The position numbers and the translations under genes were made by a program. 64,000 bases of DNA from Halosimplex pelagicum (GTDB lineage: Archaea > Halobacteriota > Halobacteria > Halobacteriales > Haloarculaceae). Positions within the stretch are counted from its first letter, which is position 1. Every line of letters begins with the position of its first letter. The notes below the pieces were generated by a model. The model did no database searches. It saw only the letters and a program-made list of their open reading frames with translations, and was not told where the DNA came from. Positions 32,863 to 42,251 of the stretch are shown here, piece by piece. Location of the stretch: the NCBI RefSeq assembly GCF_013415905.1, contig NZ_CP058909.1, positions 1,116,001-1,180,000 of the forward strand. The letters are read 5' to 3'.

Positions 32863-34653
32863 ATGAGCGACGAGATATCCCTCGATAAAAAGCTCCGGGC
32901 GCTCGCCCGGGTTGCACGGTTTCGACCGCTGTTTACCGCTGGGATCATCGGGTTGAGTACCTTCGCTGCGCTGTTGGAGGGGATCGGACTTAGTTTCCTC
33001 TACCCGATCATCCAACTGGCGCGCGGCGGCGTCGACGGAGGGGGACAGTACCTAGAGCTGTTCGTCCGCGTGTTCGAGATAGCCGGTGTTCCGTTCACGC
33101 TGGAGTCCGTGGTCGTCGGGGTAGCTATCGTGATGACCGTCCGGTACACGTCGAGCTTCCTCGTCGACTGGCTCAAGGCCGCACTGCGCACGAATTACGT
33201 GCGCCACTTGCAAGTCGAGTCGTTCGACCATGCGCTGGACGCTGAGGTGGCCTACTTCGACGAGGAGGGTTCGGACGATATTCTGAACGCGATCGTAACC
33301 CAGGCGAGCTACGCGGGTCGGACGATTGATCGCGTAGTCAAGATCATCGAACAGGGATTTCTGACCGCGATGTACGGCCTCGTCGCGCTGGTGATGGCAC
33401 CGCGACTAACTGCCGCAACGGTTGTTATCCTTGGGGTGTTCGTGGTCATCTCGCGAACAGTTCTGGAGTCCGGATACTCCGTTGGTGACCGCGTCGCGGA
33501 GGCCAACGAAGCCGTCCAAATGGCAGCCCAGGCCGGCACGCAGGGGATCCGAGATGTCAAGCTGTTCGGCATGAAGGCCGAGTTGTTCGACCGCTTCCAG
33601 GGCGCGACGGGCCAGCGCGTGACCGCCAAGGTGAAACTCCGACGGAACGAGGCGATGCTCGACAACTTCTATCAGCTCGCGACGGCGATCATCGTCTTCG
33701 TTCTGATCTACGTCGCACTCCGGATAGCGAACCTTTCGCTCGCGAGCCTCAGCGTGTTCCTGTTCGCGATGTTTCGGCTCGCACCGCGTGCGAGCACGCT
33801 GAACAACTATTTGTACCAGCTCGAAAGCGATCTCCCACATCTCGTTCGGACGCAGGAATTCATTGACGAACTTGACGACCGCCGGGAGCCGACTGTTTCC
33901 GAGATCAGGGTTCCAGATCCAGTCGAAACGATCGCCTTCGACGATGTGTCCTTTGATTACAACTCGGGCAAACGAGTCTTCGACGGGCTATCGTTCTCCG
34001 TCGACCGCGGGGAGTTCGTGGCGTTCGTCGGGCCGTCCGGGGCCGGGAAGTCGACGATCGTCTCACTGCTCACCCGGATGTACGAACCCGACGGTGGTCG
34101 GATTCTGGCTGACGGGTCACCGATCACGGAGATGGATCTCGCCGCCTGGCGCGAGCGGGTCTCTGTCGTCCGCCAGCATCCGTACATTTTCAACGATACC
34201 CTTCGAGCGAACGTGACGATCGCCGACAGGCAGGCGACCCATAGCGACGTGAAACGAGTCTGTGAAATCGCCCAGGTCACCGAATTTCTGGACGACCTCC
34301 CGAACGGGTACGAGACGGAACTGGGCGACAACGGAGTCCGGCTCTCGGGGGGACAGAAACAGCGGGTTGCGCTCGCCCGAGCGCTGCTGAAAGACGCGGA
34401 TTTCCTCGTCTTGGACGAAGCGACCAGCGACCTGGATTCGAATATTGAGGAGACCGTCCACGACGCCATCGAAGCGATGGACCGCGATTACGCGATGTTG
34501 GTGATCGCACACCGACTGTCGACGGTGGTCAACGCCGACCGGATCTACGCCGTTGAGGACGGCGGGATCTCAGAGACCGGTAGTCATGCTGAACTGGTCA
34601 AGCAAGACGGGACGTACGCGGATCTGTACGCGACGCAGGCCCAGAGCGGATAA
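32863..34653 (+). CDS. ABC exporter, fused membrane and ATPase domains (lipid/oligosaccharide flippase-like)
   Basis: A 596-residue half-transporter: six membrane segments over residues 20-310, then an ATPase domain with Walker A FVGPSGAGKSTIVSLL, signature LSGGQKQRVALARALL, Walker B FLVLDEATSDLD and the H-loop AHRLSTV. The arrangement resembles MsbA and PglK, the latter flipping lipid-linked oligosaccharide in N-glycosylation. A GTG at 32845 is an alternative start; the ATG at 32863 follows TTTTATATC at about 32807-32815. It opens the second glycan cluster. Confidence 0.87.
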   Translation: MSDEISLDKKLRALARVARFRPLFTAGIIGLSTFAALLEGIGLSFLYPIIQLARGGVDGGGQYLELFVRVFEIAGVPFTLESVVVGVAIVMTVRYTSSFLVDWLKAALRTNYVRHLQVESFDHALDAEVAYFDEEGSDDILNAIVTQASYAGRTIDRVVKIIEQGFLTAMYGLVALVMAPRLTAATVVILGVFVVISRTVLESGYSVGDRVAEANEAVQMAAQAGTQGIRDVKLFGMKAELFDRFQGATGQRVTAKVKLRRNEAMLDNFYQLATAIIVFVLIYVALRIANLSLASLSVFLFAMFRLAPRASTLNNYLYQLESDLPHLVRTQEFIDELDDRREPTVSEIRVPDPVETIAFDDVSFDYNSGKRVFDGLSFSVDRGEFVAFVGPSGAGKSTIVSLLTRMYEPDGGRILADGSPITEMDLAAWRERVSVVRQHPYIFNDTLRANVTIADRQATHSDVKRVCEIAQVTEFLDDLPNGYETELGDNGVRLSGGQKQRVALARALLKDADFLVLDEATSDLDSNIEETVHDAIEAMDRDYAMLVIAHRLSTVVNADRIYAVEDGGISETGSHAELVKQDGTYADLYATQAQSG

Positions 34654-34659
34654 CCGGTG

Positions 34660-35784
34660 TTATCGGTGTTTCTTGCAGGCCGTCTGGACGCCGTCGATGA
34701 TACGTTCGACCTCTCGAGGCGATAGCTCCGGATGCATCGGCAACGCGAGGACACGCTGTGACAGCTCCTCAGTCACCGGCAGATCCCAGTCGCTGCCGCT
34801 ATAGAACTCGGACTCGTGGACCGGCGGGTTCCAGTAGACCTTCGAGGAGATGTTCCGTTCGGCTAAGTGTTCGATGACCGCATCACGGTCGATCTCGAGA
34901 TCGAACGTTACCGTGTAGAACTGATAGACGTGCCGGCCGTCGTTCATCGTGTGCGGCGACACACCCTCGGTTGACTCGAAGGCGTCGTTCATCGTCAGTG
35001 CCGCCCTCCGTCGTCCCTCGATAAGGGTATCGATCCGCTCCATCTGGGAACAGCCCAGCGCGGCCACCATATCCGGCATTCGGAAGTTCCCTCCAACAGT
35101 AACGTGCCGTCCGCTGTCTGACGACTCGAAATAATCCTCGGATGCGCGTCCATGAGAACGATACAGAGACACTCCACGGGCAATCTCGTCGTCGTCGGTA
35201 ACGACCATTCCGCCCTCGCCGGTTGGAACGATCTTGTTCTGGCAGAAGCTCAGTGCCCCGGCGTCACCGACAGTTCCTGCCCGCATCCCGTCTCGCTCTG
35301 CCCCTTGTGCCTCTGCGGCGTCTTCGATCATCATAAGGTTGTGGTCCGTCGCAAGTTCGTAGATCGCCTCAATGTCACAGACGCTCCCGTAAACATGGAC
35401 CGGCAGTACAGCTTCAGTCTCAGAGGTGACTTGTTCGGAGACCGCTGTCGGATCGAGACCGTACGTTTCTCTTTCGATGTCGGCGAACACCGGGTTTCCA
35501 CCGACCATTTTCACGGCATTGACGGTCGCCTGCTGTGTGAACGATGGAACGATAACTTCGTCCCCGTCGCCGATGCCAGCGGCGTCCAACGCGGCCATGA
35601 TCGCGCTTGTCCCAGAGTTGACTGCGACGGCGTGCTCGACACCGAGATACGACGCGACCTTTTGTTCGAACTCTTCGATAAACGGCCCGTTCGCCCACCA
35701 ACCACCACGACCGATTGACTCAATTACGTTCTGAAGATCCTGCACATCCCAGGGAATCTCGAACAGCGGGATCTGTTCCGGCAT
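34660..35784 (-). CDS. DegT/DnrJ/EryC1/StrS-family sugar aminotransferase
   Basis: A 374-residue PLP enzyme. HAVAVNSGTSAIMAAL binds the cofactor phosphate, VHVYGSVCDIEAIYEL and IEDAAEAQGA hold the ring-stacking and Asp residues, and SFCQNKIVPTGEGGMV contains the Schiff-base Lys. These enzymes aminate 3- or 4-keto-sugars on nucleotide carriers. In a legionaminic-type pathway the partner would be a dehydratase SDR, and one SDR lies divergently at 35917. It converges with the ABC exporter gene, with only 6 bp between the two stops. Confidence 0.9.
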   Translation of the reverse strand: MPEQIPLFEIPWDVQDLQNVIESIGRGGWWANGPFIEEFEQKVASYLGVEHAVAVNSGTSAIMAALDAAGIGDGDEVIVPSFTQQATVNAVKMVGGNPVFADIERETYGLDPTAVSEQVTSETEAVLPVHVYGSVCDIEAIYELATDHNLMMIEDAAEAQGAERDGMRAGTVGDAGALSFCQNKIVPTGEGGMVVTDDDEIARGVSLYRSHGRASEDYFESSDSGRHVTVGGNFRMPDMVAALGCSQMERIDTLIEGRRRAALTMNDAFESTEGVSPHTMNDGRHVYQFYTVTFDLEIDRDAVIEHLAERNISSKVYWNPPVHESEFYSGSDWDLPVTEELSQRVLALPMHPELSPREVERIIDGVQTACKKHR

Positions 35785-35916
35785 AGTACACGGTTAGGCG
35801 GTCACCGCTTATGACTAACGACGGGCCTCCCATGGTTATCGACGACTGTACGACTACCTCTCGATTCCACGAGCTTTATTATCGGAATCGTACAAAGGTC
35901 TGCAGACGATTCTACC

Positions 35917-36876
35917 ATGAGCGAGATACTGGTGACTGGCGCAGGGGGATTCCTCGGCAAACACCTCATTCAGCGACTCTCGGCTAACGACCACGATATC
36001 ACGGCACTCGATATCAAGCCGGAGCCACCGGCTGCGTTCGCCGGCGACGACAACGTCACGTATATTTCCGGGAGTATTCTCCACGAGGAATTCGTCGACA
36101 CGATGGTGTTTCCATCGCCAAATAGTTACGACAGGATCTACCACCTCGCTGCCATCGTCGGCGTTGATCGATACGCTGATCCGGAGGATCTCCTGTACAT
36201 CGTCGATGTCAACATCAACGGTACGAAGAAGCTCCTCGAACGGGTTCGAGGATCGAATACCCGGTTTGTCTATACCAGTACGAGCGAAATCTTCGGCAAG
36301 AACCAATACCTACCGTGGGCTGAAGACGATGACCGCGTACTTGGTCCTCCCTCGGAGAGCCGGTGGAGTTACAGCTCGACGAAGGCGATCTGTGAACACA
36401 TGGTCTCGAACATCGGGCAGACCGATCCCGGTGTCTCGACGACGATCGTCCGGCCGTTCAACCTGTACGGTCCCGGCCAGCGCCCGCAGTTCGTCATTCC
36501 GAAGTTCCTCGAACAGGTCTCTCGCGGTGATGTCCCGACGGTCTACGGCAACGGAACTCAGAAACGGTGTTTCACTTTCATCGACGACTTCGTGGAGGGG
36601 ATCGTCCGGGCTTCCAAACGTGACCACGACGGTACCGAAACGTACAATCTCGGGAGCACCGACGAGACCGAGATCAGGGAGTTAGCCGAACTTGTGCTTG
36701 ATGTCGCCGGTATGGAGGATCGCGAACCTGCGTTTGTCGACCCGGGAGACGACCACCAGGAGCCAGATCGTCGAATTCCGGACGTTTCGCGGGCGAAGGA
36801 TCGCCTCGACTGGGAAGTGTCGACACAGCTTCGAGAAGGGTTGGAACAGACGTTAGAGACTAAGACACCAAAGTAA
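35917..36876 (+). CDS. NAD-dependent sugar epimerase/dehydratase (extended SDR)
   Basis: A 319-residue SDR. GAGGFLGKHL near the start is the NAD loop, YHLAAIVGVDRY holds the conserved Ala-Ala site, and YSSTK supplies the catalytic Tyr and Lys. RPFNLYGPGQRPQFVIPKFLEQ and RCFTFIDDFVEGI follow the usual order. Substrate is undetermined: nucleotide-sugar 4,6-dehydratase or 4-epimerase. It is divergent from the DegT aminotransferase, and the two would fit consecutive dehydratase-aminotransferase steps. A TTTATTATC stretch at about 35872-35880 is the likely TATA box. Confidence 0.87.
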   Translation: MSEILVTGAGGFLGKHLIQRLSANDHDITALDIKPEPPAAFAGDDNVTYISGSILHEEFVDTMVFPSPNSYDRIYHLAAIVGVDRYADPEDLLYIVDVNINGTKKLLERVRGSNTRFVYTSTSEIFGKNQYLPWAEDDDRVLGPPSESRWSYSSTKAICEHMVSNIGQTDPGVSTTIVRPFNLYGPGQRPQFVIPKFLEQVSRGDVPTVYGNGTQKRCFTFIDDFVEGIVRASKRDHDGTETYNLGSTDETEIRELAELVLDVAGMEDREPAFVDPGDDHQEPDRRIPDVSRAKDRLDWEVSTQLREGLEQTLETKTPK

Positions 36877-37003
36877 TGTGTTTCTCTATTATTGATTGAA
36901 TCTCAATTCAGTTCTTGCGGTAGAAACAGGACTCGTGAAGATAAGACAAGACGGTTTTAGCGTCCAAAGGAAGATTTTTCAAAACAGAGAGCCCTTACTT
37001 AGT

Positions 37004-37696
37004 ATGGTATCTATGACGTTCTCTGTCGCCTTCGATCTTGACGATACTCTGTATCCCGAATCGGAGTTCGTTTTAAGTGGTTTTCGGGCTGTTGCGGATC
37101 ATCTTTCAGAACGATGTGATCACGGGCGAGACGAGATTTTTAACAAACTGGAATCGGATTTCCATCAAGGTGTTCGGGGAAATAATTTCGACCGAATACT
37201 GGAATACGTAAATCTCGAAGCTGACGTAGAAACCCTCGTAGAGATTTACAGCACACATGAACCGGACATCGAGTTGGTAGTGGACGCAAGAGAGTGTCTC
37301 AAGAAATTGACCGACCGTCAGGTGGCAATCGTCACAGATGGTGATGCTGTGAAACAACGGAACAAGATTCGGGCGCTCGATCTTGGGGATGTAGTCGACA
37401 AGATATATATCTCGGATGAATTCGGTCCAGAAGGGGGCAAGCCTTCGACCCGTATGTTCGACGCGTTTCTCTCTGAGACCGAGACGAGTCCAGAAGCGGC
37501 CACCTATATCGCTGACAATCCCGCGAAAGACTTCATCGCACCGAACGAGATTGGAATGCGCTCTGTTTGGGTCAACCGATCGTGGGGTGAATACATGAAC
37601 GAAGAGCCGACGACTGAGCGACAGACGCCGACACATCGCATTGAAGACCTACGTGACGTTCCTGAGTTACTGGAAAAATGGGAGAACGAGCTATGA
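37004..37696 (+). CDS. HAD-superfamily hydrolase
   Basis: A 230-residue phosphatase-type protein. VAFDLDDTLYPESEF is HAD motif I with the nucleophile Asp, VAIVTDGDAVKQRNKI is motif II, and SDEFGPEGGKPSTRMF and ATYIADNPAKDFIAPNEIGM are motifs III and IV. The extended frame upstream of 37004 is not HAD-like, so the ATG at 37004 (or 37013) is used. Its stop overlaps the start of the ATP-grasp gene (ATGA), so the two are translationally coupled. A sugar-phosphate phosphatase, for instance of a nonulosonate-9-phosphate, is possible. Codon use is more A+T-rich than in the flanking islands. Confidence 0.82.
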   Translation: MVSMTFSVAFDLDDTLYPESEFVLSGFRAVADHLSERCDHGRDEIFNKLESDFHQGVRGNNFDRILEYVNLEADVETLVEIYSTHEPDIELVVDARECLKKLTDRQVAIVTDGDAVKQRNKIRALDLGDVVDKIYISDEFGPEGGKPSTRMFDAFLSETETSPEAATYIADNPAKDFIAPNEIGMRSVWVNRSWGEYMNEEPTTERQTPTHRIEDLRDVPELLEKWENEL

Positions 37697-38658
37697 AGTC
37701 AGTACTCCTGACACCGGGCGGATCTGGCATGGCCGTGACCGCTATCAAAGCGCTCCGGAAACAGGAAGACGTTCAAACTGTCGCGACTGACATCAACGAA
37801 CTCTCGCCAGGTCTCCACCTGGCGGACACAGGATATCTCGTTCCACGATTTGACGACCCGGACTACATGAACGCGATCTTCGACATCGTGCATGAAGAAT
37901 CGATCGATGTCGTGATTCCCGCATTGGATCCGATATTGAAACGGTTCGCGAGACGACGTGACGAGTTCCACGACCGAGGTTCTCAAGTGCTTATCTCGGA
38001 GATAGAGACGCTCAAGATCACGCAAGATAAGTGGAACACGTACCAGCATCTCGCGGATTCTGTCTCGGTTCCGGAGTCATGGATACAACTGGAAAATGTC
38101 CCGGAAGGTGGAGAGTATTTCATCAAACCACGGGAAGGATCTGGGTCGGAAGATGCTTACTACGCGAGTTCGAGGGATGAACTCAAATTCCATTTCGAGC
38201 GCGTCTCTGATCCGATCGTACAAACACATCTCCCAGGGAAAGAGTATACTATCGATTGTCTTACTGACTCCGAGGGATCGCTCGTCGCTTGTGTACCTCG
38301 CCTGCGAAAAGAAATCACGAGCGGCATCTCAACGAAGGTAGAGGTTGTTCACGACTCCGCATTGATCACGCTCGCGCAGGTGGTTGCTGAAGAATTGTCG
38401 TTCGTCGGCCCCTTCTTTATCCAGGCGAAAATCGGAAGCGACGGCGTACCGCGAGTGATCGAGATCGGGGCTCGTACCGCCGGGACCATGTGTGGGGAGT
38501 TCGTCACCCCGAGTCTGCAGTATCTTGGCATTCTACAGCTATGTGACGAGTCAGTACCGGAACCAGCCGTCCATTTCGGCTCACAGATTTCCAGATACTG
38601 GTCGGAACAGTATTTCGACGATGATGGTTTCGAGAATGTGATTCAGTGGTCACAGTGA
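37693..38658 (+). CDS. ATP-grasp ligase, carbamoyl-phosphate-synthase-like
   Basis: A 321-residue protein. The start SVLLTPGGSGMAVTAIKALRK and the region YFIKPREGSGSEDAYYA (ATP lysine, glycine-rich loop) are typical of ATP-grasp enzymes, and VIEIGARTAGTMCG near residue 260 forms the metal and ATP site. The ATG at 37693 overlaps the HAD stop. HAD plus ATP-grasp pairs are frequent in surface-sugar clusters, probably attaching an amino acid or other acid to an amino sugar; the actual substrates are unknown. Confidence 0.8.
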   Translation: MKSVLLTPGGSGMAVTAIKALRKQEDVQTVATDINELSPGLHLADTGYLVPRFDDPDYMNAIFDIVHEESIDVVIPALDPILKRFARRRDEFHDRGSQVLISEIETLKITQDKWNTYQHLADSVSVPESWIQLENVPEGGEYFIKPREGSGSEDAYYASSRDELKFHFERVSDPIVQTHLPGKEYTIDCLTDSEGSLVACVPRLRKEITSGISTKVEVVHDSALITLAQVVAEELSFVGPFFIQAKIGSDGVPRVIEIGARTAGTMCGEFVTPSLQYLGILQLCDESVPEPAVHFGSQISRYWSEQYFDDDGFENVIQWSQ

Positions 38659-38709
38659 GTGACTATCTCGGACGTAACCTTTCTGTCTGTCTGGGCTGAG
38701 GGGATATCT

Positions 38710-39654
38710 ATGGACATCGTATTCGTGACGCAGAACAAATTGGGCCTGAGATGTATCCGTACGTTGCACGACATCGGTGCGTCAATTACGACGATTTATA
38801 CACTCCCAGATGTATCATACATATCAGACCAAGTGAAATTTGAGGACGTAGCTGAGGAAACAAACGCTGATCTGCGCAAGGTTTCATCGGTGAACGACCC
38901 TGGTGTTGTCGAACAAATTGTGGCCGACGAGCCTGATTTTCTCTTCGTCGTCGGATGGTCACGACTCGTCGAACAGTCGGTGATCGATATCCCCGAGATC
39001 GCAGTCATCGGTATGCACCCGACGCCTCTCCCGCGTGGTAGGGGGCGAGCGCCCGTGGCGTGGAACCTGATCAAGGGGTATGACGAGACATCGCTTTCGA
39101 TGTTCAGACTCGTCGAGAAAGCCGACGCGGGGCCCGTCTATGCCACGCATGAAATCCCAATTACACGGCGCGACGATGCCTCTAGCCTGAACGAGAAGAT
39201 ATTCGATGCAGGCGAAACGCTAATACGAGACCACTATCGAGACATTGCCGATGGGAATCTCGCTCCGACACCACAACAGGATTCAGAAGCGACATGGTGG
39301 CCAAAACGGGATCCAAACCACGGTTTGATCGACTGGACACGCTCTGCGGAGACTGTTCACAACTGGATCCGCGGTCAAACACACCCGTATCCTGGTGCGT
39401 TCTCCTACCTCCGTAATACGAAGATCACGGTGTGGAAATCCAAGCCGCCGAGCGGTGAGACGGTGTTCGCAACACCGGGCGAAATTATCGATGTCCGGGG
39501 TGATGAACTCGCCGTCGCCGCGTGGGAGGAAGTGATCGAGATAGAAACTGTCCAACTTCCAGACGGGCCAGAAATGCCAGCAGCGTCACTGGTGAGAGAG
39601 TATCAGTTCGAGATATCTGACGTATTCGAACGAGTACGTGACAGGACTAGCTGA
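38710..39654 (+). CDS. formyltransferase, methionyl-tRNA formyltransferase-like (probable sugar N-formyltransferase)
   Basis: A 314-residue protein with the 10-formyl-tetrahydrofolate-dependent transferase fold. GMHPTPLPRGRGRAPVAWNLIKG contains the catalytic Asn/His-type site of Fmt, and DAGPVYATHEIPI holds the Asp. The C-terminal part (WPKRDPNHGLIDWTRSAETVHNWIRGQTHPYPGAF) is typical of sugar N-formyltransferases and ArnA-like enzymes. A GTG at 38659 just after the previous stop would add 17 residues; the Rossmann-like strand starts at the ATG at 38710. Context suggests formylation of an amino sugar, not tRNA. Confidence 0.83.
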   Translation: MDIVFVTQNKLGLRCIRTLHDIGASITTIYTLPDVSYISDQVKFEDVAEETNADLRKVSSVNDPGVVEQIVADEPDFLFVVGWSRLVEQSVIDIPEIAVIGMHPTPLPRGRGRAPVAWNLIKGYDETSLSMFRLVEKADAGPVYATHEIPITRRDDASSLNEKIFDAGETLIRDHYRDIADGNLAPTPQQDSEATWWPKRDPNHGLIDWTRSAETVHNWIRGQTHPYPGAFSYLRNTKITVWKSKPPSGETVFATPGEIIDVRGDELAVAAWEEVIEIETVQLPDGPEMPAASLVREYQFEISDVFERVRDRTS

Positions 39655-40305
39655 TTATATCCGCTCTCGTATTAGTTCGAACGCTTCAGCGGCATGGAAG
39701 TGTGCTTCTGAGCCACGTTTCCTCGCGAGCGCTCTGATTGCCTTTTCTGAGCGTGGATGCGGAAACTCTCGAACTTCGCTATCGTACTGGTGCATAGCCT
39801 TGACTTTGATGTCAAGAGTCTCAGAGACATCTCTGTATACTGTCGGATCGAACTGTTCGGCACGACCACCCCACTCTGATTCCGATAGTGTCTCGTACGC
39901 CAGAATTCGGTCGACACCGCTGTGCGGTCGTGCTGCGACCAATCCTGCGTCGAACACGATCGCATGGTCGTGGTTGAGATCGCCTGGATGTGGTACGAAC
40001 ACTGTCTCGGGCTGGATCGACTCCACGATCGTGATCACCTCATCATTGATCTCTTTCTGCGGTACAGTGTCGAGTTTCACCGAAGGAAATCCCAAACAAG
40101 TCCAGTCTTCGATACCGAGTACCTCTGTGGCCGCTTTGATCTCGTCAGGACGTTTCTCCAGGTGTTCTCTCGGCCACGCTGGCTCGTATCCTTTTGTAAA
40201 AATTACTAGATGAACCTCAACACCGTCATCTGCGAGTTGCCGTATCGTTCCTCCACAACCTAAGACCTCGTCGTCCGCATGAGGCGCAAGGACAACAACT
40301 GACAT
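39655..40305 (-). CDS. PIG-L/LmbE-family N-deacetylase
   Basis: A 216-residue zinc-dependent deacetylase. VVVLAPHADDEVLGCGG at the N-terminus is the AHPDDE-type metal motif (here APHADDE), and FVPHPGDLNHDHAIVFDA holds the second His and Asp. PIG-L relatives remove N-acetyl groups from GlcNAc derivatives. Here it may free an amino group that is re-acylated by the formyltransferase, whose stop meets it tail to tail with no gap. The ATG at 40305 gives the standard N-terminus. Confidence 0.87.
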   Translation of the reverse strand: MSVVVLAPHADDEVLGCGGTIRQLADDGVEVHLVIFTKGYEPAWPREHLEKRPDEIKAATEVLGIEDWTCLGFPSVKLDTVPQKEINDEVITIVESIQPETVFVPHPGDLNHDHAIVFDAGLVAARPHSGVDRILAYETLSESEWGGRAEQFDPTVYRDVSETLDIKVKAMHQYDSEVREFPHPRSEKAIRALARKRGSEAHFHAAEAFELIRERI

Positions 40306-40417
40306 ATACACTCTTCAGATTGGACATCTAATACCTCTTTTGTAGAGAGCTCTCAGAAACGAAGCCACGAGATGATCGATGGATGGGCTCTCGATAGTCT
40401 GGCTTGATCTACCGACC

Positions 40418-40425
40418 ATTATAAG
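40418..40425 (+). promoter_or_regulatory. TATA box of neuB
   Basis: ATTATAAG centred 32 bp before the ATG at 40454. It supports that start over the upstream in-frame ATG at 40379. Confidence 0.55.
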
Positions 40426-40453
40426 TGGAACCGTCTCGAACGAGAAAGAGAGA

Positions 40454-41458
40454 ATGAGAATCGATTCTACAGAGATTCATTCGGATTCTGTCTTTTTTAT
40501 CGCCGAGGCTGGGAGCAACCACAATGGCGACCTTGAATACGCAAAGGGGCTCGTCTCGGCGGCCGCAGAAGCAGGCGCCGATGCGGTCAAGTTCCAGAAT
40601 TTTGTCCCCGAAGAACTGCTCTCGGGGAGTACGGAAGAAATCGAGAACTTGCGTGAACTTGCACTGTCTAGAGAGGAGATGGAAACACTGCAGAAACACG
40701 TGCAGTCGCTGGATATCTCCTTGTTATCGACTCCTTTTGATCAGACCAGTGCGACGTTGCTAGACGAGTTGGGGTTGCCAGCGATCAAGATCGGGTCTGG
40801 TGATCTCAACAACTATCCTCTCCTCGAACACGTCGCAGCGTTCGACCGCCCGATGATTGTCAGTACGGGTATGGCGACGATCGAGGAGATCGAAACTGCC
40901 GAAAAACGAATCCGTGCTGTTAATCCAGAGATCGATCTGGCATTCTTACACTGTGTCTCAGCCTATCCGACGGATATCGAGGACCTGAACTTACGGATGA
41001 TCGCTGATATCGACGCTCACGTAGAGGGGGCGGTGGGATTTTCCGACCATTCGTTAGCAACCGAGACAACGGGGCTTGCTATTGCGATGGGGGCTACAAT
41101 AGTCGAGAAGCATTTCACTCTAAGCCGCCGTTTATCTGTGCCCGATGCCGAGGTATCACTGGAACCTGATGAACTCTCGCGTGCAGTCGAAATCGCACGA
41201 AATGCTGCAAGAGCAAAAGGTGATTCAGATAAGCGTCCAATCGATGCTGAACTCGATAACCAGCGCGAGTTCCGCAAATCAGTCCACGCAACGACAGAGA
41301 TTGCTGCGAACTCGCCGATATCGAAAGAGGATATATCGCTTTTAAGGCCTGCAGATGGGTTACCACCGGAGATGCTCGATTCTGTCGTAGGAAAGGAGGC
41401 GACAGTATCACTCTCTGCTGGCGATCCGATCAAGCGCAAGAATCTTAATATTGAATAA
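40454..41458 (+). CDS. neuB: N-acetylneuraminate/legionaminate synthase family (NeuB)
   Basis: A 334-residue enzyme condensing phosphoenolpyruvate with a 6-carbon amino sugar to a 9-carbon nonulosonic acid. FFIAEAGSNHNGDLEYAK and GADAVKFQNF open the TIM barrel; IKIGSGDLNNYPLLEH, STGMATIEEIE, GFSDHSLATETTGLAIAMGATIVEKHFTL and PDAEVSLEPDEL follow in order. A C-terminal SAF (antifreeze-like) domain ends VSLSAGDPIKRKNL. Whether the product is sialic, legionaminic or another acid cannot be read from sequence. Downstream are a methyltransferase and neuC on the same strand. Confidence 0.93.
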   Translation: MRIDSTEIHSDSVFFIAEAGSNHNGDLEYAKGLVSAAAEAGADAVKFQNFVPEELLSGSTEEIENLRELALSREEMETLQKHVQSLDISLLSTPFDQTSATLLDELGLPAIKIGSGDLNNYPLLEHVAAFDRPMIVSTGMATIEEIETAEKRIRAVNPEIDLAFLHCVSAYPTDIEDLNLRMIADIDAHVEGAVGFSDHSLATETTGLAIAMGATIVEKHFTLSRRLSVPDAEVSLEPDELSRAVEIARNAARAKGDSDKRPIDAELDNQREFRKSVHATTEIAANSPISKEDISLLRPADGLPPEMLDSVVGKEATVSLSAGDPIKRKNLNIE

Positions 41459-41495
41459 GTGGCACGGATCTGAGATAGACCGATTTAGCCAAATC

Positions 41496-42170
41496 ATGTC
41501 TCACAGAGAAAACGTCGAACACATTGTAGAGCAACGAGGATACGGTCCCAGGGCGGAACGGCACTCTATTGTCCTCGACTATATCAAGACCAACTATCGT
41601 ATCGAGAATGTCTTGGATATTGGCTCTGGATACGGGGAATTTCTGGAAGTTATCGACCAGGAGTTCGACGGCGTCGTCAAATACAGTTTGGATAGAGAGT
41701 CAGAGTTACTCAGGACGACGAAACGGTTCGCGGACGTTCACTCGGTGCAGGCGGACGCCAAACGTCTACCGTTCAAGTCTGAGTCGTTTGATCTTGTAAC
41801 TGCTCTCGGTATTATCGAGCATGTGGAAAATCCGACCCAGTTTGTCAGGGAGGTCCATCGGGTCTCGAGTGGGCAAGCCGTCTTTCTCACACCGAACATC
41901 GGACGGCCGAACAGACTTATCGCCGCGATGCTCGACAAGAGTGTAAACGAGTTCGAGGGGCACAAGCAAGGTTGGGATTATCATCTTCTCGTTAAATTCC
42001 TCGAATCAAACGGGTGGATTGTTGACGACATCGAGATTCGTTACGTCGACTTTCCCCTGTATAGGCGGTTTCCACGACTCGGTCGGTTCTTGAGCTACAA
42101 AGTCCTTCCTCGATTTTTCAAAAACGCTGGCACAGAGTTGTTCGCTTTCTGCAGCAAGGCGGACGCCTGA
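41496..42170 (+). CDS. class I SAM-dependent methyltransferase
   Basis: A 224-residue methyltransferase. VLDIGSGYGEFLEVI is the SAM motif I, HSVQADAKRLPF holds the adenine-binding acid, and FDLVTALGIIEHVENP is the usual post-motif. The start is the ATG at 41496; a TTG frame reaching back to 41451 overlaps neuB and is not needed. Lying between neuB and neuC, it may methylate a hydroxyl of the nonulosonic acid or another sugar of the chain. The substrate is otherwise unknown. Confidence 0.83.
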   Translation: MSHRENVEHIVEQRGYGPRAERHSIVLDYIKTNYRIENVLDIGSGYGEFLEVIDQEFDGVVKYSLDRESELLRTTKRFADVHSVQADAKRLPFKSESFDLVTALGIIEHVENPTQFVREVHRVSSGQAVFLTPNIGRPNRLIAAMLDKSVNEFEGHKQGWDYHLLVKFLESNGWIVDDIEIRYVDFPLYRRFPRLGRFLSYKVLPRFFKNAGTELFAFCSKADA

Positions 42171-42224
42171 GCAACATTATATCCTCGTTTATCACAATCT
42201 TATTATGAGCTTCTAATCCATTTC

Positions 42225-42233
42225 TATTTAAAT
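42225..42233 (+). promoter_or_regulatory. TATA box of neuC
   Basis: TATTTAAAT centred 23 bp before the ATG at 42252, so neuC may be transcribed separately from neuB. Confidence 0.5.
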
Positions 42234-42251
42234 GGACGTGTTCTGTACAAT